DNA from: Gloeopeniophorella convolvens
Taxonomy: Eukaryota; Basidiomycota; Agaricomycetes; Russulales
Assembly (NCBI GenBank): GCA_022496205.1
Contig: WTXD01000016.1
Location: 372,001 to 436,000 of the forward strand
Direction: 5' to 3'
Length of the DNA: 64,000 nt
Shown piece by piece: positions 36,571 to 48,881 of the stretch; position 1 is the first letter of the stretch, and every line of letters starts with the position of its first letter. The position numbers and the translations under genes were made by a program. The notes beneath the pieces are model-generated. The model was given only the letters and a program-made list of their open reading frames with translations, was not told where the DNA came from and did not search any database.

Positions 36571-37409
36571 ATCAGCCGCAATGCTCACCTTCGCCTCAGA
36601 CTCCACGAGATCTTGTGCTCGAGCCTTCCATATCCACGGTCCCGTCGAACACAATCCCCTCAGTGATAGCTACGACAGAGACAGGCGAAGCTTCGGCCCT
36701 TCAACGCAACATTTACGCCAGTGCCATCCGCTGGCCCTCCGCCTCCCGCGCAAGAGGTTCATCACTCGACAGCTCTGGCTACAACAATAGTACCTCGTTC
36801 TCCGTTGGTCGCGTCGAGACTCGACGCTCGTGGCTTTGCGCAAAGTGCCGATGCTCCTCCTCCCGCCGACACAGCGCCAAATGGTCCTGATGACAGGCCA
36901 AACAGCGATGGCTTTCAGCCGCATAGCGTAGCTGTTGATGGCCGGCCGGGCACGGTATCCGTAGACCCCCGGCCTTGAACGACGACGAACACTAAGTAGT
37001 CCATTTCTCGGGACTCCACCAACATGAGCAACGCGGCCTATGGTAGCTACTCGATCTAGGGACGTTCATATCGAATTTTTTCACACTTGTCAAACCAGCG
37101 TTTCCCTACAAGTCTACATGTAGCTGTAGCTACGCAGTAAAGCGTATATATGGGGTGTGAAAACCGGTGTGCGCGCGCCTCGAGTTTTGACGGGTACCCT
37201 AGCCGCGATAGAGGCCGGCGCTATAGATGTTGATCAGAGGCGACGTGGGTTTTTGATTGCAGGAGACCACAAGCTGCAGTCCGCGGAACTGTCACCGCAC
37301 TGGCAAAGCCTGCGAGTTCAGCGAGTTCGAGCGGCCGGTACTCAGCAGGAGTGATTCGGACCCCGCCGGAACCTGCCAGAACAGCGCGTTCTCCACACAC
37401 ACTGGCATC

Positions 37410-40005
37410 ATGGAGCCCGGAGACATCGAGTCGGGACCTAACACAGCACGGAACGTGGACGCGTCAGTGCCAATTGAATCTCAAGGTATATCGTCTTTCG
37501 CTCTCTTGATATCTATTTCTGGTCAGCTTACTCTACGAAAACCCTAGTACACCCATCTGATCAACCTCATGGACAACCTCAGACCCAGTCCGAGAAGAGC
37601 TTCAGTGATCCGTCAGGCCCGCTCTTCTCGATGTACCTCGAGCGTGCGGAGGAGGAAGATAGGAGGATGGTCGAGAATTGGAAGGGTGACGCGGATGGGA
37701 TACTCGTGTTCGTGCGTACTTCGTCCCCTTCCGTTACCTCGTGGCGCGCCCAGACCCTCTATTGTAGACTGGTTTATTCTCTGCCTCCGTGGCAACATTT
37801 CTCGGAAACACCTATCAAGGGCTCCAGCTGAACTCGCAGGACGCATCTGCCTTCTACCTCTCCCGCATATATCAGCAGTCTGCCTCCGACAATGGATCCC
37901 AAGTCCCGGTCCCTTCGACCATCTCTGATCCTGCTGCATTCTCTCCACCCACCTCCACCGTCTGGGTCAATGCACTGTGGTTCCTCAGTCTCGTAATCAG
38001 CCTGACATGCGCGCTCCTGGCCACGATGCTGCAACAATGGGCACGACATTATCTGCGGGTGACTCAGACACGCTACCAGCCGTACAAGCGGGCCCGCATT
38101 CGTTCGTTCTACGCCGAGGGTGTGGAGAAGTTCCGGGTCTCCTGGGCAATCGATGCACTCCCTGCACTTCTCCACCTATCCGTCTTCCTATTCTACGCGG
38201 GCCTGTCGGTCCTTCTTTTCACGATCAATCTCACGATATTCAAGATCGTCGTGTCATGGGTTGCGTTCTGTCTGTCACTCTGTGTGGTGATCACGATCTT
38301 GCCAGCGGTATTCGCGAACAGCCCATATCGGACGCCTCTAACTACATTATGTTGGACGGCCCTTTTATACATCCTCCGACCGCTTGTCAACGTCCTCCAG
38401 CACATTTTTGATTCCCTTTCTGACAAAATTCGCATTCTCGAGTCTATCTACAACGCCCTCTGTGACTTCGGAGATGGTTTGCAAGATCTGGTCTCGAGCG
38501 GAATGCTCAAATTGGCTGAACGAGCAGCGATGAGCCAGTCGCCCGATACGGATAGTCGGGCATTAGCATGGACATACGACTCCTTGGACGAGGATCACGA
38601 GTTGGAGCAATTTCTGGCTGGAATCCCTGGCCTGCTGAACTCAAGAACGGTGGACCAGCCCGCGGTAGTGCTGGCGCAAGTGGACAAACTCCGCCATAGT
38701 GGCGATCTCGTCGGCGGGGCGCTGGATCTGATTTTTCGTCCCATAGGGCCGAGCCTCTCTCCTCAAGCTGCCGAACGTCGACGGCTCAAGATATGCTCTG
38801 ACGCTACATTCGCGCTCATCCTCATACATTATCCTCACTCCATACCGTCCTGGTTCCACAACGAATCCGGTTTTTTACTCGCTTTGGAAAAGATGGCAAA
38901 GGACCCGGATCAAGACCTCGTCGTCGCTGCAAACTGTATGGCGCTTCTGTACTTTCTGTCCCATCCGTGGGCAAACAGGTTCATATGGATGATCGCCCCC
39001 ATGAGCCGCATCCCAGGCCTTCCTCTGTTCATAGATTGGGATGTCTGGTCTGACCTTGAGGTCCGATATGCGGTGGGCCTGCACTTCATTCGTCATATCG
39101 CCTTACACTGTCTTGAAGGGTCATCCCGAACGGCGCATGCGAAGGCAATAGCCACTACTTTACGCCACATACACTACCACATGCGGTTCGTCCCAGAGAG
39201 TCCCCACAATGAGATCCAATATAGCCTGTGCGAACTTTGGAACCGTGCCGTCGTGACTGCGCCGGACCGAGACGAACACAAGATAGCCTTGCACATCCTT
39301 GCATGTCTCCAGCCTTTCTATCTCCATTCTCACCTTCAAGCCTGTACTACGACCTCGGAGCAATTCAGGTGCGCCGAAACCCATGATGAGCTCATCGCCC
39401 TCAAGCGATTTAACTTCCCTCCATGCGCCGAGGCATCCCACTGCCGCCCTCCCACTGCCTATCCTTCACCCCCGACCTCTGGCCGTCGTAGGCGATTCAG
39501 AGGCCACCGACAGGGTGCTACTTCCCCCCAATCTGCACGACTTCCCACACTCGAACCCTCACCACCTGCATCTTCGAGGAACCCGGCAATTCCAATGGTG
39601 CTCATCACGCCCGAGACGGGCCAAACGCCGGACCTTGGCGCGGCATCCTTGTCATCGCCAGCTGTTGACCTTTTGCTCTCCGTCGAATCTTCCCTGCAAA
39701 ACAATCACTCCGCGCTTCCAGCGGCGGTATCGGTCCCGCTGGACAATGTCTTGCGTTTCAGCAGCCCCGTCGAAATCGACAACCTAGCGGGACAGGCCCC
39801 TTCACCGCACAGATCATCCAGCCCTGATGTCAATGGTCTGTCGACAGGCTCCGAAGTCGTCATCACTGTGGACGTGGGACACGCACATGACCGTTCCTCG
39901 AGGGGAAATACCTCGCTACTCTTCAGAGTCCCCTTGAGCCGAGTGATACGGTCTCCCTATGACGGATGGGAGCGTCTGCCCACGCTTTTACATGCCTTCA
40001 TATAG
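37410..40005 (+). CDS. DUF6535-domain membrane protein, copy A
   Basis: Member of an Agaricomycete family of unknown function, probably a plasma- or endomembrane protein. Three exons: 37410-37485, 37548-37711, 37768-40005; about 825 aa. The DUF6535 region spans the exon 2/3 junction: RAEEEDRRMVENWKGDADG, then TGLFSASVATFLGNTYQ. Transmembrane segments follow (NALWFLSLVISLTCALLATML; ALLHLSVFLFYAGLSVLLF; VVITILPAVF), with the family hallmark QQWARHYLR between the first and second. The C-terminal two thirds are soluble and helical, ending in a Ser/Pro-rich tail. Copy B lies 9 kb downstream in the same orientation. Confidence 0.9.
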
Positions 40006-40440
40006 TAAAATGTTGTGCACCGTGTATGTAACGTGGAGAATGATGTATATACTTGAATACACGCACGCTTCGATGACTGCGCTATTGCTGCGAGTCAGTG
40101 CTCAGATCGGAGGTTGGCTTCAGCGGCCCATGCCCAAAGACATGCCGACGTGACAACTTACGGTCCCAACTTGTGCTGACCCCGCTACCACACGTACATA
40201 AGAGGGTTCTACAGAATTGTCATGTGGCAGCGCACAAACACGGTTTTCGCCAGCGTACGCGACCTCGCGTTGATTGCGGTCCGTGCTATGCTTCGCGTCT
40301 TCCCAGGGCACCCCAGGGCATCAGTTTCGCTATCTGCGTGAGTTTGGAGGGCACGAGGACTTCACGCTCGATCGTGCGTTCTGTATCCGTAGTCTCTTGT
40401 TATCTGTTCGATCGCCACATCCGAGTCTCCTCGATCTGCC
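37768..40440 (+). repeat. Segmental duplication, unit 1
   Basis: Exon 3 and about 430 bp of 3' flank are repeated at 46683-49340. Similarity is highest over the first ~550 bp of exon 3 (a few percent mismatch), drops in the middle, and rises again in the 3' flank (nearly identical from the tail of the gene to about 40250). Confidence 0.85.
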
Positions 40441-41524
40441 AGTGGGCAACTTGACCGTATACGGCGAGAGTAGTAGCAAACAATATTCTGCTACGCGGAT
40501 CGTGACTCTAAATTACCTTGTGGAGGTAACAGAACGCATACTTTGAGGGTGGTAGCGTCTGGAGCAGCAAGAAGTCGAGCTTCCTGAGGGTGGAAACGGG
40601 CGTCGGGAATTGCCTGCTGGAGGTACGACGGATGATTATGTAAACGAATGCGAAATCGCTCTCCCGTTTCCACTCCTTCACTTATTTAGTCACAAGCGCA
40701 AGCTGCATCGCAAGTAATGGCACCTGCCGCAGCAGGTGGCCCTTCTCGAGCGCAACTCGACTCGATGGCCTTCAACAAAAATGTCGCTGCTGTAGAATAA
40801 ATACGGGGTATTTCTCGGAGCGCGCGGGCGATTCTAATAGAAGAGATTCGCCGTCTCAGTCCTCGCGCGCTCTAACGACACGGAACTAAGTTGTATTCAC
40901 CTGATAGAAGAGATTCGCCATCTAGGCAAAGTAAATACAAGTGAATAGTCAAATAGTGTACTGTACTCACCTCAGTCCTCGCGCGCTCTAACGACACGGA
41001 ACTGAGGGACGGAAATTTTCGGGAGGGTGGCTTGACCCCCGCGGACTCAACTGTACAGTACCAACCAAATAGGTCCATTGGGAATAAAGATATGAGGCTC
41101 GCGGTGCGACCTCAGTGTGCGCGAGAGCGCAAGTCGAAACCCCGGGCCGCCGGCCCGGGTCGTAAAGTCAACATAGCGAAAGCAGACTGCACGCGCGTTT
41201 GTCCGCACGCGCGCGCCACGAAACGAATACGAAGTAATCAAGAACGTACAAGTCCAACAGCTGCCGCTCCCTACCGCCGGGCCGCAAGCCGGCCCGGTGT
41301 CAGGGGGCTCGATCAGGCCCGATCCCATTGATACATTGATGAGGTGATAGCCTGGACATGTACTGCAATGTACTGTAGTAATGAAATTAATAGCTCTAAT
41401 AATGATGACACCCAGGGTAAATACGCTGCGCAACCATATAGTTTTCCAAGGAAGTATGGTCCTCGAGAACGAGTCTTTGTGCTCAATCTCCTAAAGTACA
41501 CCTTATTAACGGAAGACGTCCACT
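40006..41524. other. Intergenic with duplicated flank and direct repeats
   Basis: The first ~430 bp are homologous to the region after copy B. A 33-bp perfect direct repeat follows (40855-40887 and 40971-41003). No gene was recognised. Confidence 0.5.
40837..41003 (+). repeat. Paired direct repeats
   Basis: The block A (16 bp, ATAGAAGAGATTCGCC) occurs at 40837 and 40904. The block B (33 bp, beginning CTCAGTCCTCGCGCGC) occurs at 40855 and 40971, with no mismatch. The second A-B pair is separated by an extra ~50 bp, as if a tandem duplication was later interrupted. Confidence 0.85.
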
Positions 41525-43205
41525 CTAGACGGCCCCACTGTTGCGTCGTCCAGACGACGTGCCCACATCAATACCCGCACCAGTGAACATGAGGGTCCGA
41601 GTAGCGGGTTCGAAAGCGTCAAGAGTGACTATAAAGGCACTGACATCTTGACTCCCTTCTGTACGAAGCATAAGTTGGCGCACATGTATGAACAGCCTTG
41701 ACCCGAGAATGGACGGAAGCGCGCATGACCACCTGAAGAGGAGTTAGTTGCACGGAACCACAGGTAGACTGCATGTGGGAACACACGGCATGATGACGTT
41801 GATGTATTGATTGAAGTGTGACCAGATGGTCGTATTCACCAGAAGTTCGAAAAATATGCTAGTCAATAGCGATATGTAAGTCCGTGACATGATATCAGGA
41901 ACCTGGCACTCACGCTAAAAAGTAGATTAAGCTATAGATCGAGAAAATTCAAGGACTGTAGTACATTTGCATTTAGAAAGAGTATCCTCACCTGTCGCGC
42001 GCCATGGCTTTGACCATTGGGGGCGCCTCCAGCACAAGGGCGTCGTCCTTGCTCCGGGAGTTGGCACGAGGAGCCAGCCAGCGAATGATATCGTCACCCC
42101 ACGCCTTCCAGACTACCAAGAGGCAAAGGATCGGCTCGAACACGAGCGCGGGCAACCAGAATAACGCTGATATGCTGAATATACCAGAGTAGTAGCATCC
42201 CGTGGACGTCGAGACCACAGGAAGATCTGCCGACTGTAAACGATGACCGAGAATTATAGGGCGGGTGACTTACGGGAGATATGTGCCATTGTGACGCCAA
42301 CAAAGATGATCATAACCGCAATTTCGAGTATGCAACCAGCAAGGAGGGCCATACGCAGGCGCCTATCCAGACTGTACAGCGCATAAACCTTGGTGGTTCG
42401 TGGGATTAGATCGAGAGCGGAGATCGCGCTTACGGTGACTTACCCGCATCTGGAGGATTGCTAAAGATCGAACAAGCGTACAATCAAGCCTCTGTAGCCT
42501 CTATAACCAAAAACGGCTTACTCTGTACGCTAATGGTTACCAGGAGTGTGACGACATCGTCCGTGCTGAGGTACGCGATGCAGCTGGATGTCGTTTATGA
42601 ACACCGCAACGCGCATATAGCATCATTAATAGAGACAGACGTACACCTATGCACCTGTCAGCGATCGCAGTTACGATCAGCAAATAGAGCATACCTTGGA
42701 TGAGGCAATCCCTCCGGGGGCAAAAGGTACTTAAAAGAGCGTGATTCATACGTTGAGTCGCACTGGCACATAGATACTGTCACCAACTGACCTGTATCGA
42801 GACTCAGCCAGATGAGAGGGAAGAACCGGTTCTGCCGAGACGTTAGTAATCTTGTTGGGTGTGGGATACAATCCACGAACAAATATGTATAGCCAAGTGC
42901 CCCAGCTCCGCTTTTTCTGCTTCCAAACGACCTCAACCTGAGACCTTTAGAGACATGTTCAGCTTATATAGCCGATTTACACACTTCTGCATCAAGAGAA
43001 ATGACTAATGAGACGTCAGCATACCGTGTATGGAGGCTAAGTAGATCTCACAGTGGTCGTAGGCAATCAATCCCAAGGCACCAGCATGGGATTGTTTGCC
43101 AATATCTACTGTGGGGAGATATCAGTGACAGCATACATGCATGGGAGGAGCTAACTCACATGCACGGATGTAGGGAAATGGAAGTGCAGGCGGGGGAGGC
43201 GTCAT
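41525..43205 (-). CDS. DUF6533-type transmembrane protein
   Basis: Member of a large Agaricomycete family of multi-pass membrane proteins of unknown function. No single ORF shows it, but twelve exons do: 43205-43160, 43108-43025, 42937-42881, 42831-42792, 42776-42752, 42583-42522, 42460-42444, 42388-42274, 42226-41992, 41931-41914, 41858-41787, 41732-41525. Family marks: ALGLIAYDH, VEVVWKQKKRSWGTWLYIF, NRFFPLIWLSLDT, ILQMR/VYALYSLDRR, LFWLPALVFEPILCLLVVWK, ARD/SLIYFLA, and ALPSILGSRLFIHVRQ before the tail. The total is about 325 aa. Three exons are 17, 18 and 25 nt. All junctions keep phase except exon 2/3, which is off by one base: a real frameshift, a sequence error or a missed splice site. 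If real, the gene is broken. Confidence 0.78.
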
Positions 43206-44420
43206 TGGGTGTATGCTCGGGTGTATGCTCGGGTGTGGATAAGGATGCGTTCGTCATATATACGCTTTCGTGAGTGCTTGAACAACGTTCGCAAGGGTGC
43301 ACGTCGTTTAGCAAAGCGCTGGTCGCAGAGGCAACGTGCTCTGGCATAACGTCTATATGGCAATCCACGAGACGTTGACAAGGTGAGGCTCGAACTTCAA
43401 CCAGGTTGCCCAGTTTCTCTACATCGTGGTGCAACGGTGGCGTGGAAGGCAAGTCGCAAGGGGTGTGTTGCGAACGTTGGCCGATTGTGTGGAATCCGAT
43501 AGGGACTGACTGCAGAGTGGTACTTCGATGCGGGTCTCATGGCCCAATGGGAACAGCATCTCTTCCACAGAAGGCGTGATTGGGTTGGGAATCATTGGGG
43601 CATTGGGGCTTCGGAACATATTGGCGAGGGGCGACAGGGAGAAGACAGCTTGTTGTGGTCAAGATACTGGACAGGGGCCGATCAATCCCGCGACACGCGT
43701 CGCGCGACCGCGACCGTCGACGGCGCGACCGCGGACCGGGACCACCGACGGTTCTCAAACGAGGCCACTGCGTCCTGGGTCAGCGCTCGTTGAACGTTGA
43801 ACGTTGAACACTGGCCACTAGCAGGGCATACTTACTACGATAGTATGGTATCCGCTCGTTCGCGCCTCACGCGCCGCACGTGCCCACGGATCTACAGGCT
43901 TGAGGCGCTGCCGGATACTACGGTGTAGTACACCTGGAGGAAATATGTCCTCCGAGAATCAGTCCTTATGCCTATGTAGTGTCGTCCGGATTGAGATCAG
44001 ACCCTAGTTTTACTAGATCGCCAGAGCAAGGACCGGGTCACGCCCACAACCAAATGTCATCCCCGACTTATCCTGTATCCACCGCAGCAACAAAAACAAC
44101 AAGAGCAAGAACGTGCTTCGCTATTTTACGCATCCGAGGAAACGATACCTCGGACGTAAGGAGATATCGAGAAGAGCGAGTCCATCAGGAGCCGACCCAT
44201 CCAAAAACAACCAACGGCACACTATAGTAGGCGGATGGTATGCACTAAGTGGACGGTTCTTGTAAGGCTACACGATGATGGTTGCGCGGTCCCTGGAATT
44301 CAGGTACATCTGAGGAGCACGAAAGTCAGACAGCTTAACGGAAGCTGATGAATGATTGGATACTTACCGACAAGAGGACAGACTCAGTCGTCGTATTCAG
44401 GAACGCGCCCGTCAAGGTCT
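43206..44420. other. Intergenic, short tandem repeats
   Basis: It holds a 12-bp tandem (GTGTATGCTCGG, near 43206-43232), a GAACGTT triple repeat near 43788-43812, and repeat copy 2 at 44161-44190. No gene was recognised. Confidence 0.45.
44161..44190 (+). repeat. Dispersed 30-bp repeat, copy 2
   Basis: It matches 26 of 30 bases with 36541-36570. The surrounding sequence is only weakly alike. Confidence 0.55.
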
Positions 44421-44661
44421 TCATCCAAACAGGAGGTGTATACGTGCGCGGGGCGCTTGAAGAGACCAGGATCGTCCCAGCCAGAGGAATACCCATGCGG
44501 GACGTGCAAGGGAGTACCCTTGCGGAATGCGAGGGACGACGGCTAAACACTCATACATCAATGAGTGTGACGGTAGCCCGGCGCAGAGAGCACATACCAG
44601 CATTGACAGGGAACGCAGCGACGGTGAAGGTGAGGATAGTGAGGAACAAAAATATCTGCAT
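44421..44661 (-). CDS. Very small secreted protein
   Basis: Exon 1 (44661-44598) encodes a textbook signal peptide, MQIFLFLTILTFTVAAFPVNA. A GTATGT donor and a TTTAG acceptor join it to an exon beginning at 44542, and the spliced frame stops at 44421 after about 62 aa in all. The mature part (VVPRIPQGYSLARPAWVF...) has no cysteine. The second exon is open in all three frames, and a strong GTAAGT donor downstream in another frame suggests an alternative form. The function is unknown; effector- or peptide-like roles are speculation. Confidence 0.5.
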
Positions 44662-46336
44662 GGCGACTGATGCGATGGAAGATGAGGCAGAGAAGAGATG
44701 CTAAGAGCTCGAACAGAGGCGACTGTGGGTGCGAAGGCGTAAAAGAAGACTGAGGAATCTGGGAAACCCTCTGCTCAGCAGGTCAGGTTAAATACCCCTG
44801 GCCCCTTAGCTGTGGACATCATATCATGATGCATGCGTACAAGTTTGACTTGGAGCAAGAGAGGGGCGGCAGAGCGACGAGTCAAGCGCCAATGCACACC
44901 CTTTGGTGCGTATCGGTGCAGAATAGCGGCTGGTAGAAGCGCATGTTGGCGTTCGTCCCACAGAGTGCCGCAGCGGAGGCTCGCGAGTCTGCCACCCGCG
45001 TCTCGACGACGCTCAGCCTTTCCCAGCAAGAGATGATGCATGATGATGGATCTCTGCATGCAATCGGTCCCCATTCGAGCAGGACCTATCGAGTCGACAA
45101 TGAGGCTGCGGAAAGGCCAATATGGCGGAAGCGAAGTGCGAGGTGAGGCCTTTGAGACGTCGCGAGCGATCTCCGAGATGGCCACCGGAGCTTGAGCTGA
45201 GCCTCCTCCCGCCCTAGGACTTTCATTACTGTGCCTGCCTCGACAACGAAACTCGATCCGTTTTGCGAGCTCGTCAGAATGCTTGCGCCGGGAGATCTTC
45301 ACGATTTGACCATGGACGATACGCGGGTATCAGAAACTACCAGCTTGAGCCATTACTCCGCGAAAGCAGTGTTGGCACCGATGCGTACAGAGCTACGAGA
45401 CTGGTGTCGTCTACAGGGTTGCATATGTATGGCCTTGGAAGCGAGCCAACTGGGTGATTGTTGCCGAGTGAGATGATCATTGATGTATGTCGGCGAGCGA
45501 TCAGGGAGAACAGGGTCGAAAATACTACAGTCAAGCACGGCGTGCGGAGAAGATAGAATAGCAACCTGGTTGGGTGTGAGGGGCGAGAACCGAGCACCGG
45601 CGTCGCAGGATGCGCAGAAGTGAAGACAAGAATGCACGGGTAGATCAAACGGAGATATTAGTACAAGACAATTACAGAGCGATACAGGGCGCAGGAGCTG
45701 CAGGAACCACCGGGAGCCAGCGAGGACAGACCTTCGGTACTGAGAGCACCACACCTGGAGGCGCAGTGAAAGACTCGGACAAGCAGTGCAGCTTCGGCTG
45801 AGTCGGTGCTGGACGTCGCGACACCGACTCACGGCGGAGCCTGGGGAAATTCAACGGGGGGGGGGGATCGCGTGACTGTGAGAGTTAAATCACCTTCACT
45901 CGGTCTCTAGAGGCAGACGCCGGATTACGTCAACCCTTGTTCCGCGGGATCCGCTCCGCTACCTCCGAATCCCGGGGTGTGGCAGGGTGTGACTTGCTCA
46001 ATCACATCTACGCCAGTGCATACCTGTGCCACATACTTACGAGTACGAGACGCTCTTGCGACATCTAACGTTCAACGTTCGAACGTTCGAACGCTCACGC
46101 GTCACGGCTTGGCCGTGCGTCGCGAATAATGCAGCACATGAACCACTCATCTATACCACCAATTACCGTCATCTCACACATTCACGCAGCAGCACCTACA
46201 CGTACGGCGTCGTGCATAACCCTCATGGCCCGGGGCTGTACACATGTAGCTTCATATAGGAATGGTCTCCCCATGCGTTCCGCAGCCTTCCGCAGAGTAT
46301 TACCCTCAATCGTTCTTCGTCTTTGCACTTGCTATC
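44662..46336. other. Intergenic
   Basis: A G-rich run (45857-45867) and a palindromic AACGTTC/GAACGTT cluster (46068-46094) are visible. Open frames lack motifs. Confidence 0.45.
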
Positions 46337-48881
46337 ATGTCGCAAGACCTCGAATTAGGGCCCGACGCAACGCGCGGTTTGAATGCATCCCCTACGGACA
46401 GGCTACAGGGTATGCTCTACCCGCGCTTCCTTGCCTCGACCTCTGATCGATATCGGATGTTCTAGCACACCTACCTGGCCAGTCTCCCGCCCAGCCTACG
46501 CAGTCCGAGAAGACCTTTAGCGATCCGTCGGGCCTGCTCTTCTCGATGTACCTCGAGCGCGCGGAGGAGGAAGATAGGAAGATGGCCGAGAACTGGAAGG
46601 GCGACGCGGATGGGATACTCGTGTTCGTGCGTACTCCGTCTCTCTTCCTTGTCTCGTGGCGCACTCAGATCCTCTATTGCAGACTGGTCTATTCTCCGCC
46701 TCCGTGGCAACATTTCTCGGGAACACCTACCAAGGCCTTCAACTGAACTCACAGGACGCGTCCGCCTTCTACCTCTCCCGCATCTATCAGCAGTCTGCCT
46801 CCGACAATGGATCCCAAGTCCCGGTCCCTTCGACCATCTCTGATCCTGCGGCATTCTCTCCACCCACCTCCACCGTCTGGGTCAATGCACTGTGGTTCCT
46901 CAGTCTCGTCATCAGCCTGACGTGCGCGCTCCTGGCCACGATGCTGCAACAATGGGCACGACATTATCTGCGGGTGACTCAGACACGCTACCAGCCGTAC
47001 AAGCGGGCCCGCATTCGTTCGTTCTATGCCGAGGGTGTGGAGAAGTTCCGGGTCTCCTGGGCAATCGATGCACTTCCTGCGCTTCTCCATCTATCCGTCT
47101 TTCTATTCTACGCGGGCCTGTCGGTCCTTCTTTTCACGATCAATCTCACTATATTCAAGATCGTCGTGTCATGGGTTGGGCTCTGTGTATCACTCTATGT
47201 GGTGATCACGATCTTGCCAGCCGTGTTCACGAACAGCCCATATCGGACGCCTCTAACCACATTATACTGGATGGCGTCTTTATACATCCTCCGACTGCTT
47301 GTCGACGTCTTCAAGCACATCTTCGGTCTCCTTTCTAACGTATCTCTTATTTCATACCCGGTCTACACCTTCCTCCATGACTTAGGGCCAAGTTTACAAG
47401 CTCTTGTCACGAGCGGAATGCTCAAATCGGCTGAACAAGTAGCCATGAGCCAGTCGCCCGATATGGACAGTCGGGCATTAGCATGGACATACGACTCTTT
47501 GGACGAGGATCACGAGTTGGAGCAATTTCTGGCCGGAGTCCTTGGCTTGCTGAACTCAAGGACGGTGGACCAGCCCGAGGTAGTACTGACGCGTGTGGAC
47601 ACACTCAGTCACCGTGACGACCTCATCGCCGGGGCACTGGACCTGATTACTCGTCCCATAGGGCCGAGCGTCTCCTCTCAAACTGCCCAACGTCGACGGT
47701 TCAAGATATGTTCTGAAGCCGCATTTGCGCTCCTTTCCAGATACCATCCTGACTCCATGACGTGGTGGTTCCGAGGAAAATCCGGTTTTCTACCCGCTTT
47801 GGAAGGGATGGCAAAGGACCCGGACCGAGACGTCGTCGTCGCCGCACAATGTATGGCCCGTTTGTGCTTTCTGTCCTCCCCGTGGCTACATAGAGACAGA
47901 TCGGCGATCGCCCTCTTTAGCCGCATCACGGGCCTTCCTCTATCCATATATTGGGCTTCCTGGTCTGATCTTGGGGTCCATTATGCCGTGGCCCTGCACT
48001 TCATTCGTCATGCTGTCTTACCCTATCTTGATGGGCCACCCCGACCGGCGCATGCGAAGGCAATAACTGCTACTTTACGCTACGCGTCCCGCAGCCGGCC
48101 CTCGTGGGTGAATGCCCACGATGAGACCCGCTATAACCTGTGCGAGATTTGGAACCGTGCCGTCGCAGTCGCGCCGGACCGAGACGAGCACAAGGTAGCT
48201 TTGCACATCCTTGCATATCTCCGACCTTTCTATTCGCGGTCTCACCCTCAAGCATTTACTACAGCCTCGGAACGATTCCAGGGTGCTAAAACCTACGATG
48301 ATCTCATCGCCCCCGATCAATCTGACTTCCCTCCATGCACCGAGGCATCCCACCGCCGCCCTCCCACTGCCCGTCCTTCATCTCCAGCCTCTGGCTGCTT
48401 TGAACGGTTCATAGACTACCCACAGGGTGCTACCTCCCCTGAATCTGCACGACTTCTCGCACTCGAACCCTCCCCACCCGCATCCCCAAGCAACCCCGCA
48501 ATCCCGGCGACGCCAATCACACCCGGGACGAGCGAAACGCCGGTGCTTGGTGCAGCATCTATGTCACCGTCAAATATTGGCCTTTCGCTCTCCGTCGAAT
48601 CTTCCCTGCAGAGCAATCGCTCTGCGCTTCCAGTGGCAGTACTGGCCTCGCTGGAAACCACGGCCTTGTTCCCTAGCAGCTCCGTCGACAGCTCAACGCG
48701 ACATACTCCGCGACATACTCCTTCACCCCACAGATCATCCAGCCCTTATGTCAATGACCTGTTCACAGGCTCCGGAGCCGTCACTGGGGGCGTGGAACAC
48801 GCACATGTCCGTTCCTCAAGTGGAGGTACCCCGCCATCCCTTCAGGGTACCTTTGAGGCTAGTGATACGGTCTCCCTATGA
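46337..48881 (+). CDS. DUF6535-domain membrane protein, copy B
   Basis: Paralogue of the gene at 37410 with the same three-exon plan: 46337-46409, 46466-46626, 46683-48881; introns 56 and 56 bp, same phases; about 810 aa. The N-terminal peptide differs (MSQDLELGPDATRG), but the DUF6535 core and first transmembrane helices are almost identical. After about residue 250 the copies diverge steadily. The C-terminus is out of frame relative to copy A near the end (TGA inside SLYDG-like sequence at 48879), so B ends ...FEASDTVSL, while A continues to LLHAFI. Confidence 0.9.

Larger units (their letters stand above)
33969..37409. other. Gene-poor region with relics
   Basis: 3.4 kb without a closable gene. 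It holds a telomere-like run (36108-36123), a short dispersed repeat (36541-36570) and a coding-like Pro/Ala-rich frame (about 36688-36978, ending TGA) that could be the last exon of a decayed gene. The remainder shows no motifs. Confidence 0.45.

Noticed and set aside
36409..36978. Possible transposase or gene remnant near the dispersed 30-bp repeat
   Set aside because: Frames look partly coding (Pro/Ala-rich tail), but no motif or complete splice model could be found, and copy 2 lacks the same surroundings.
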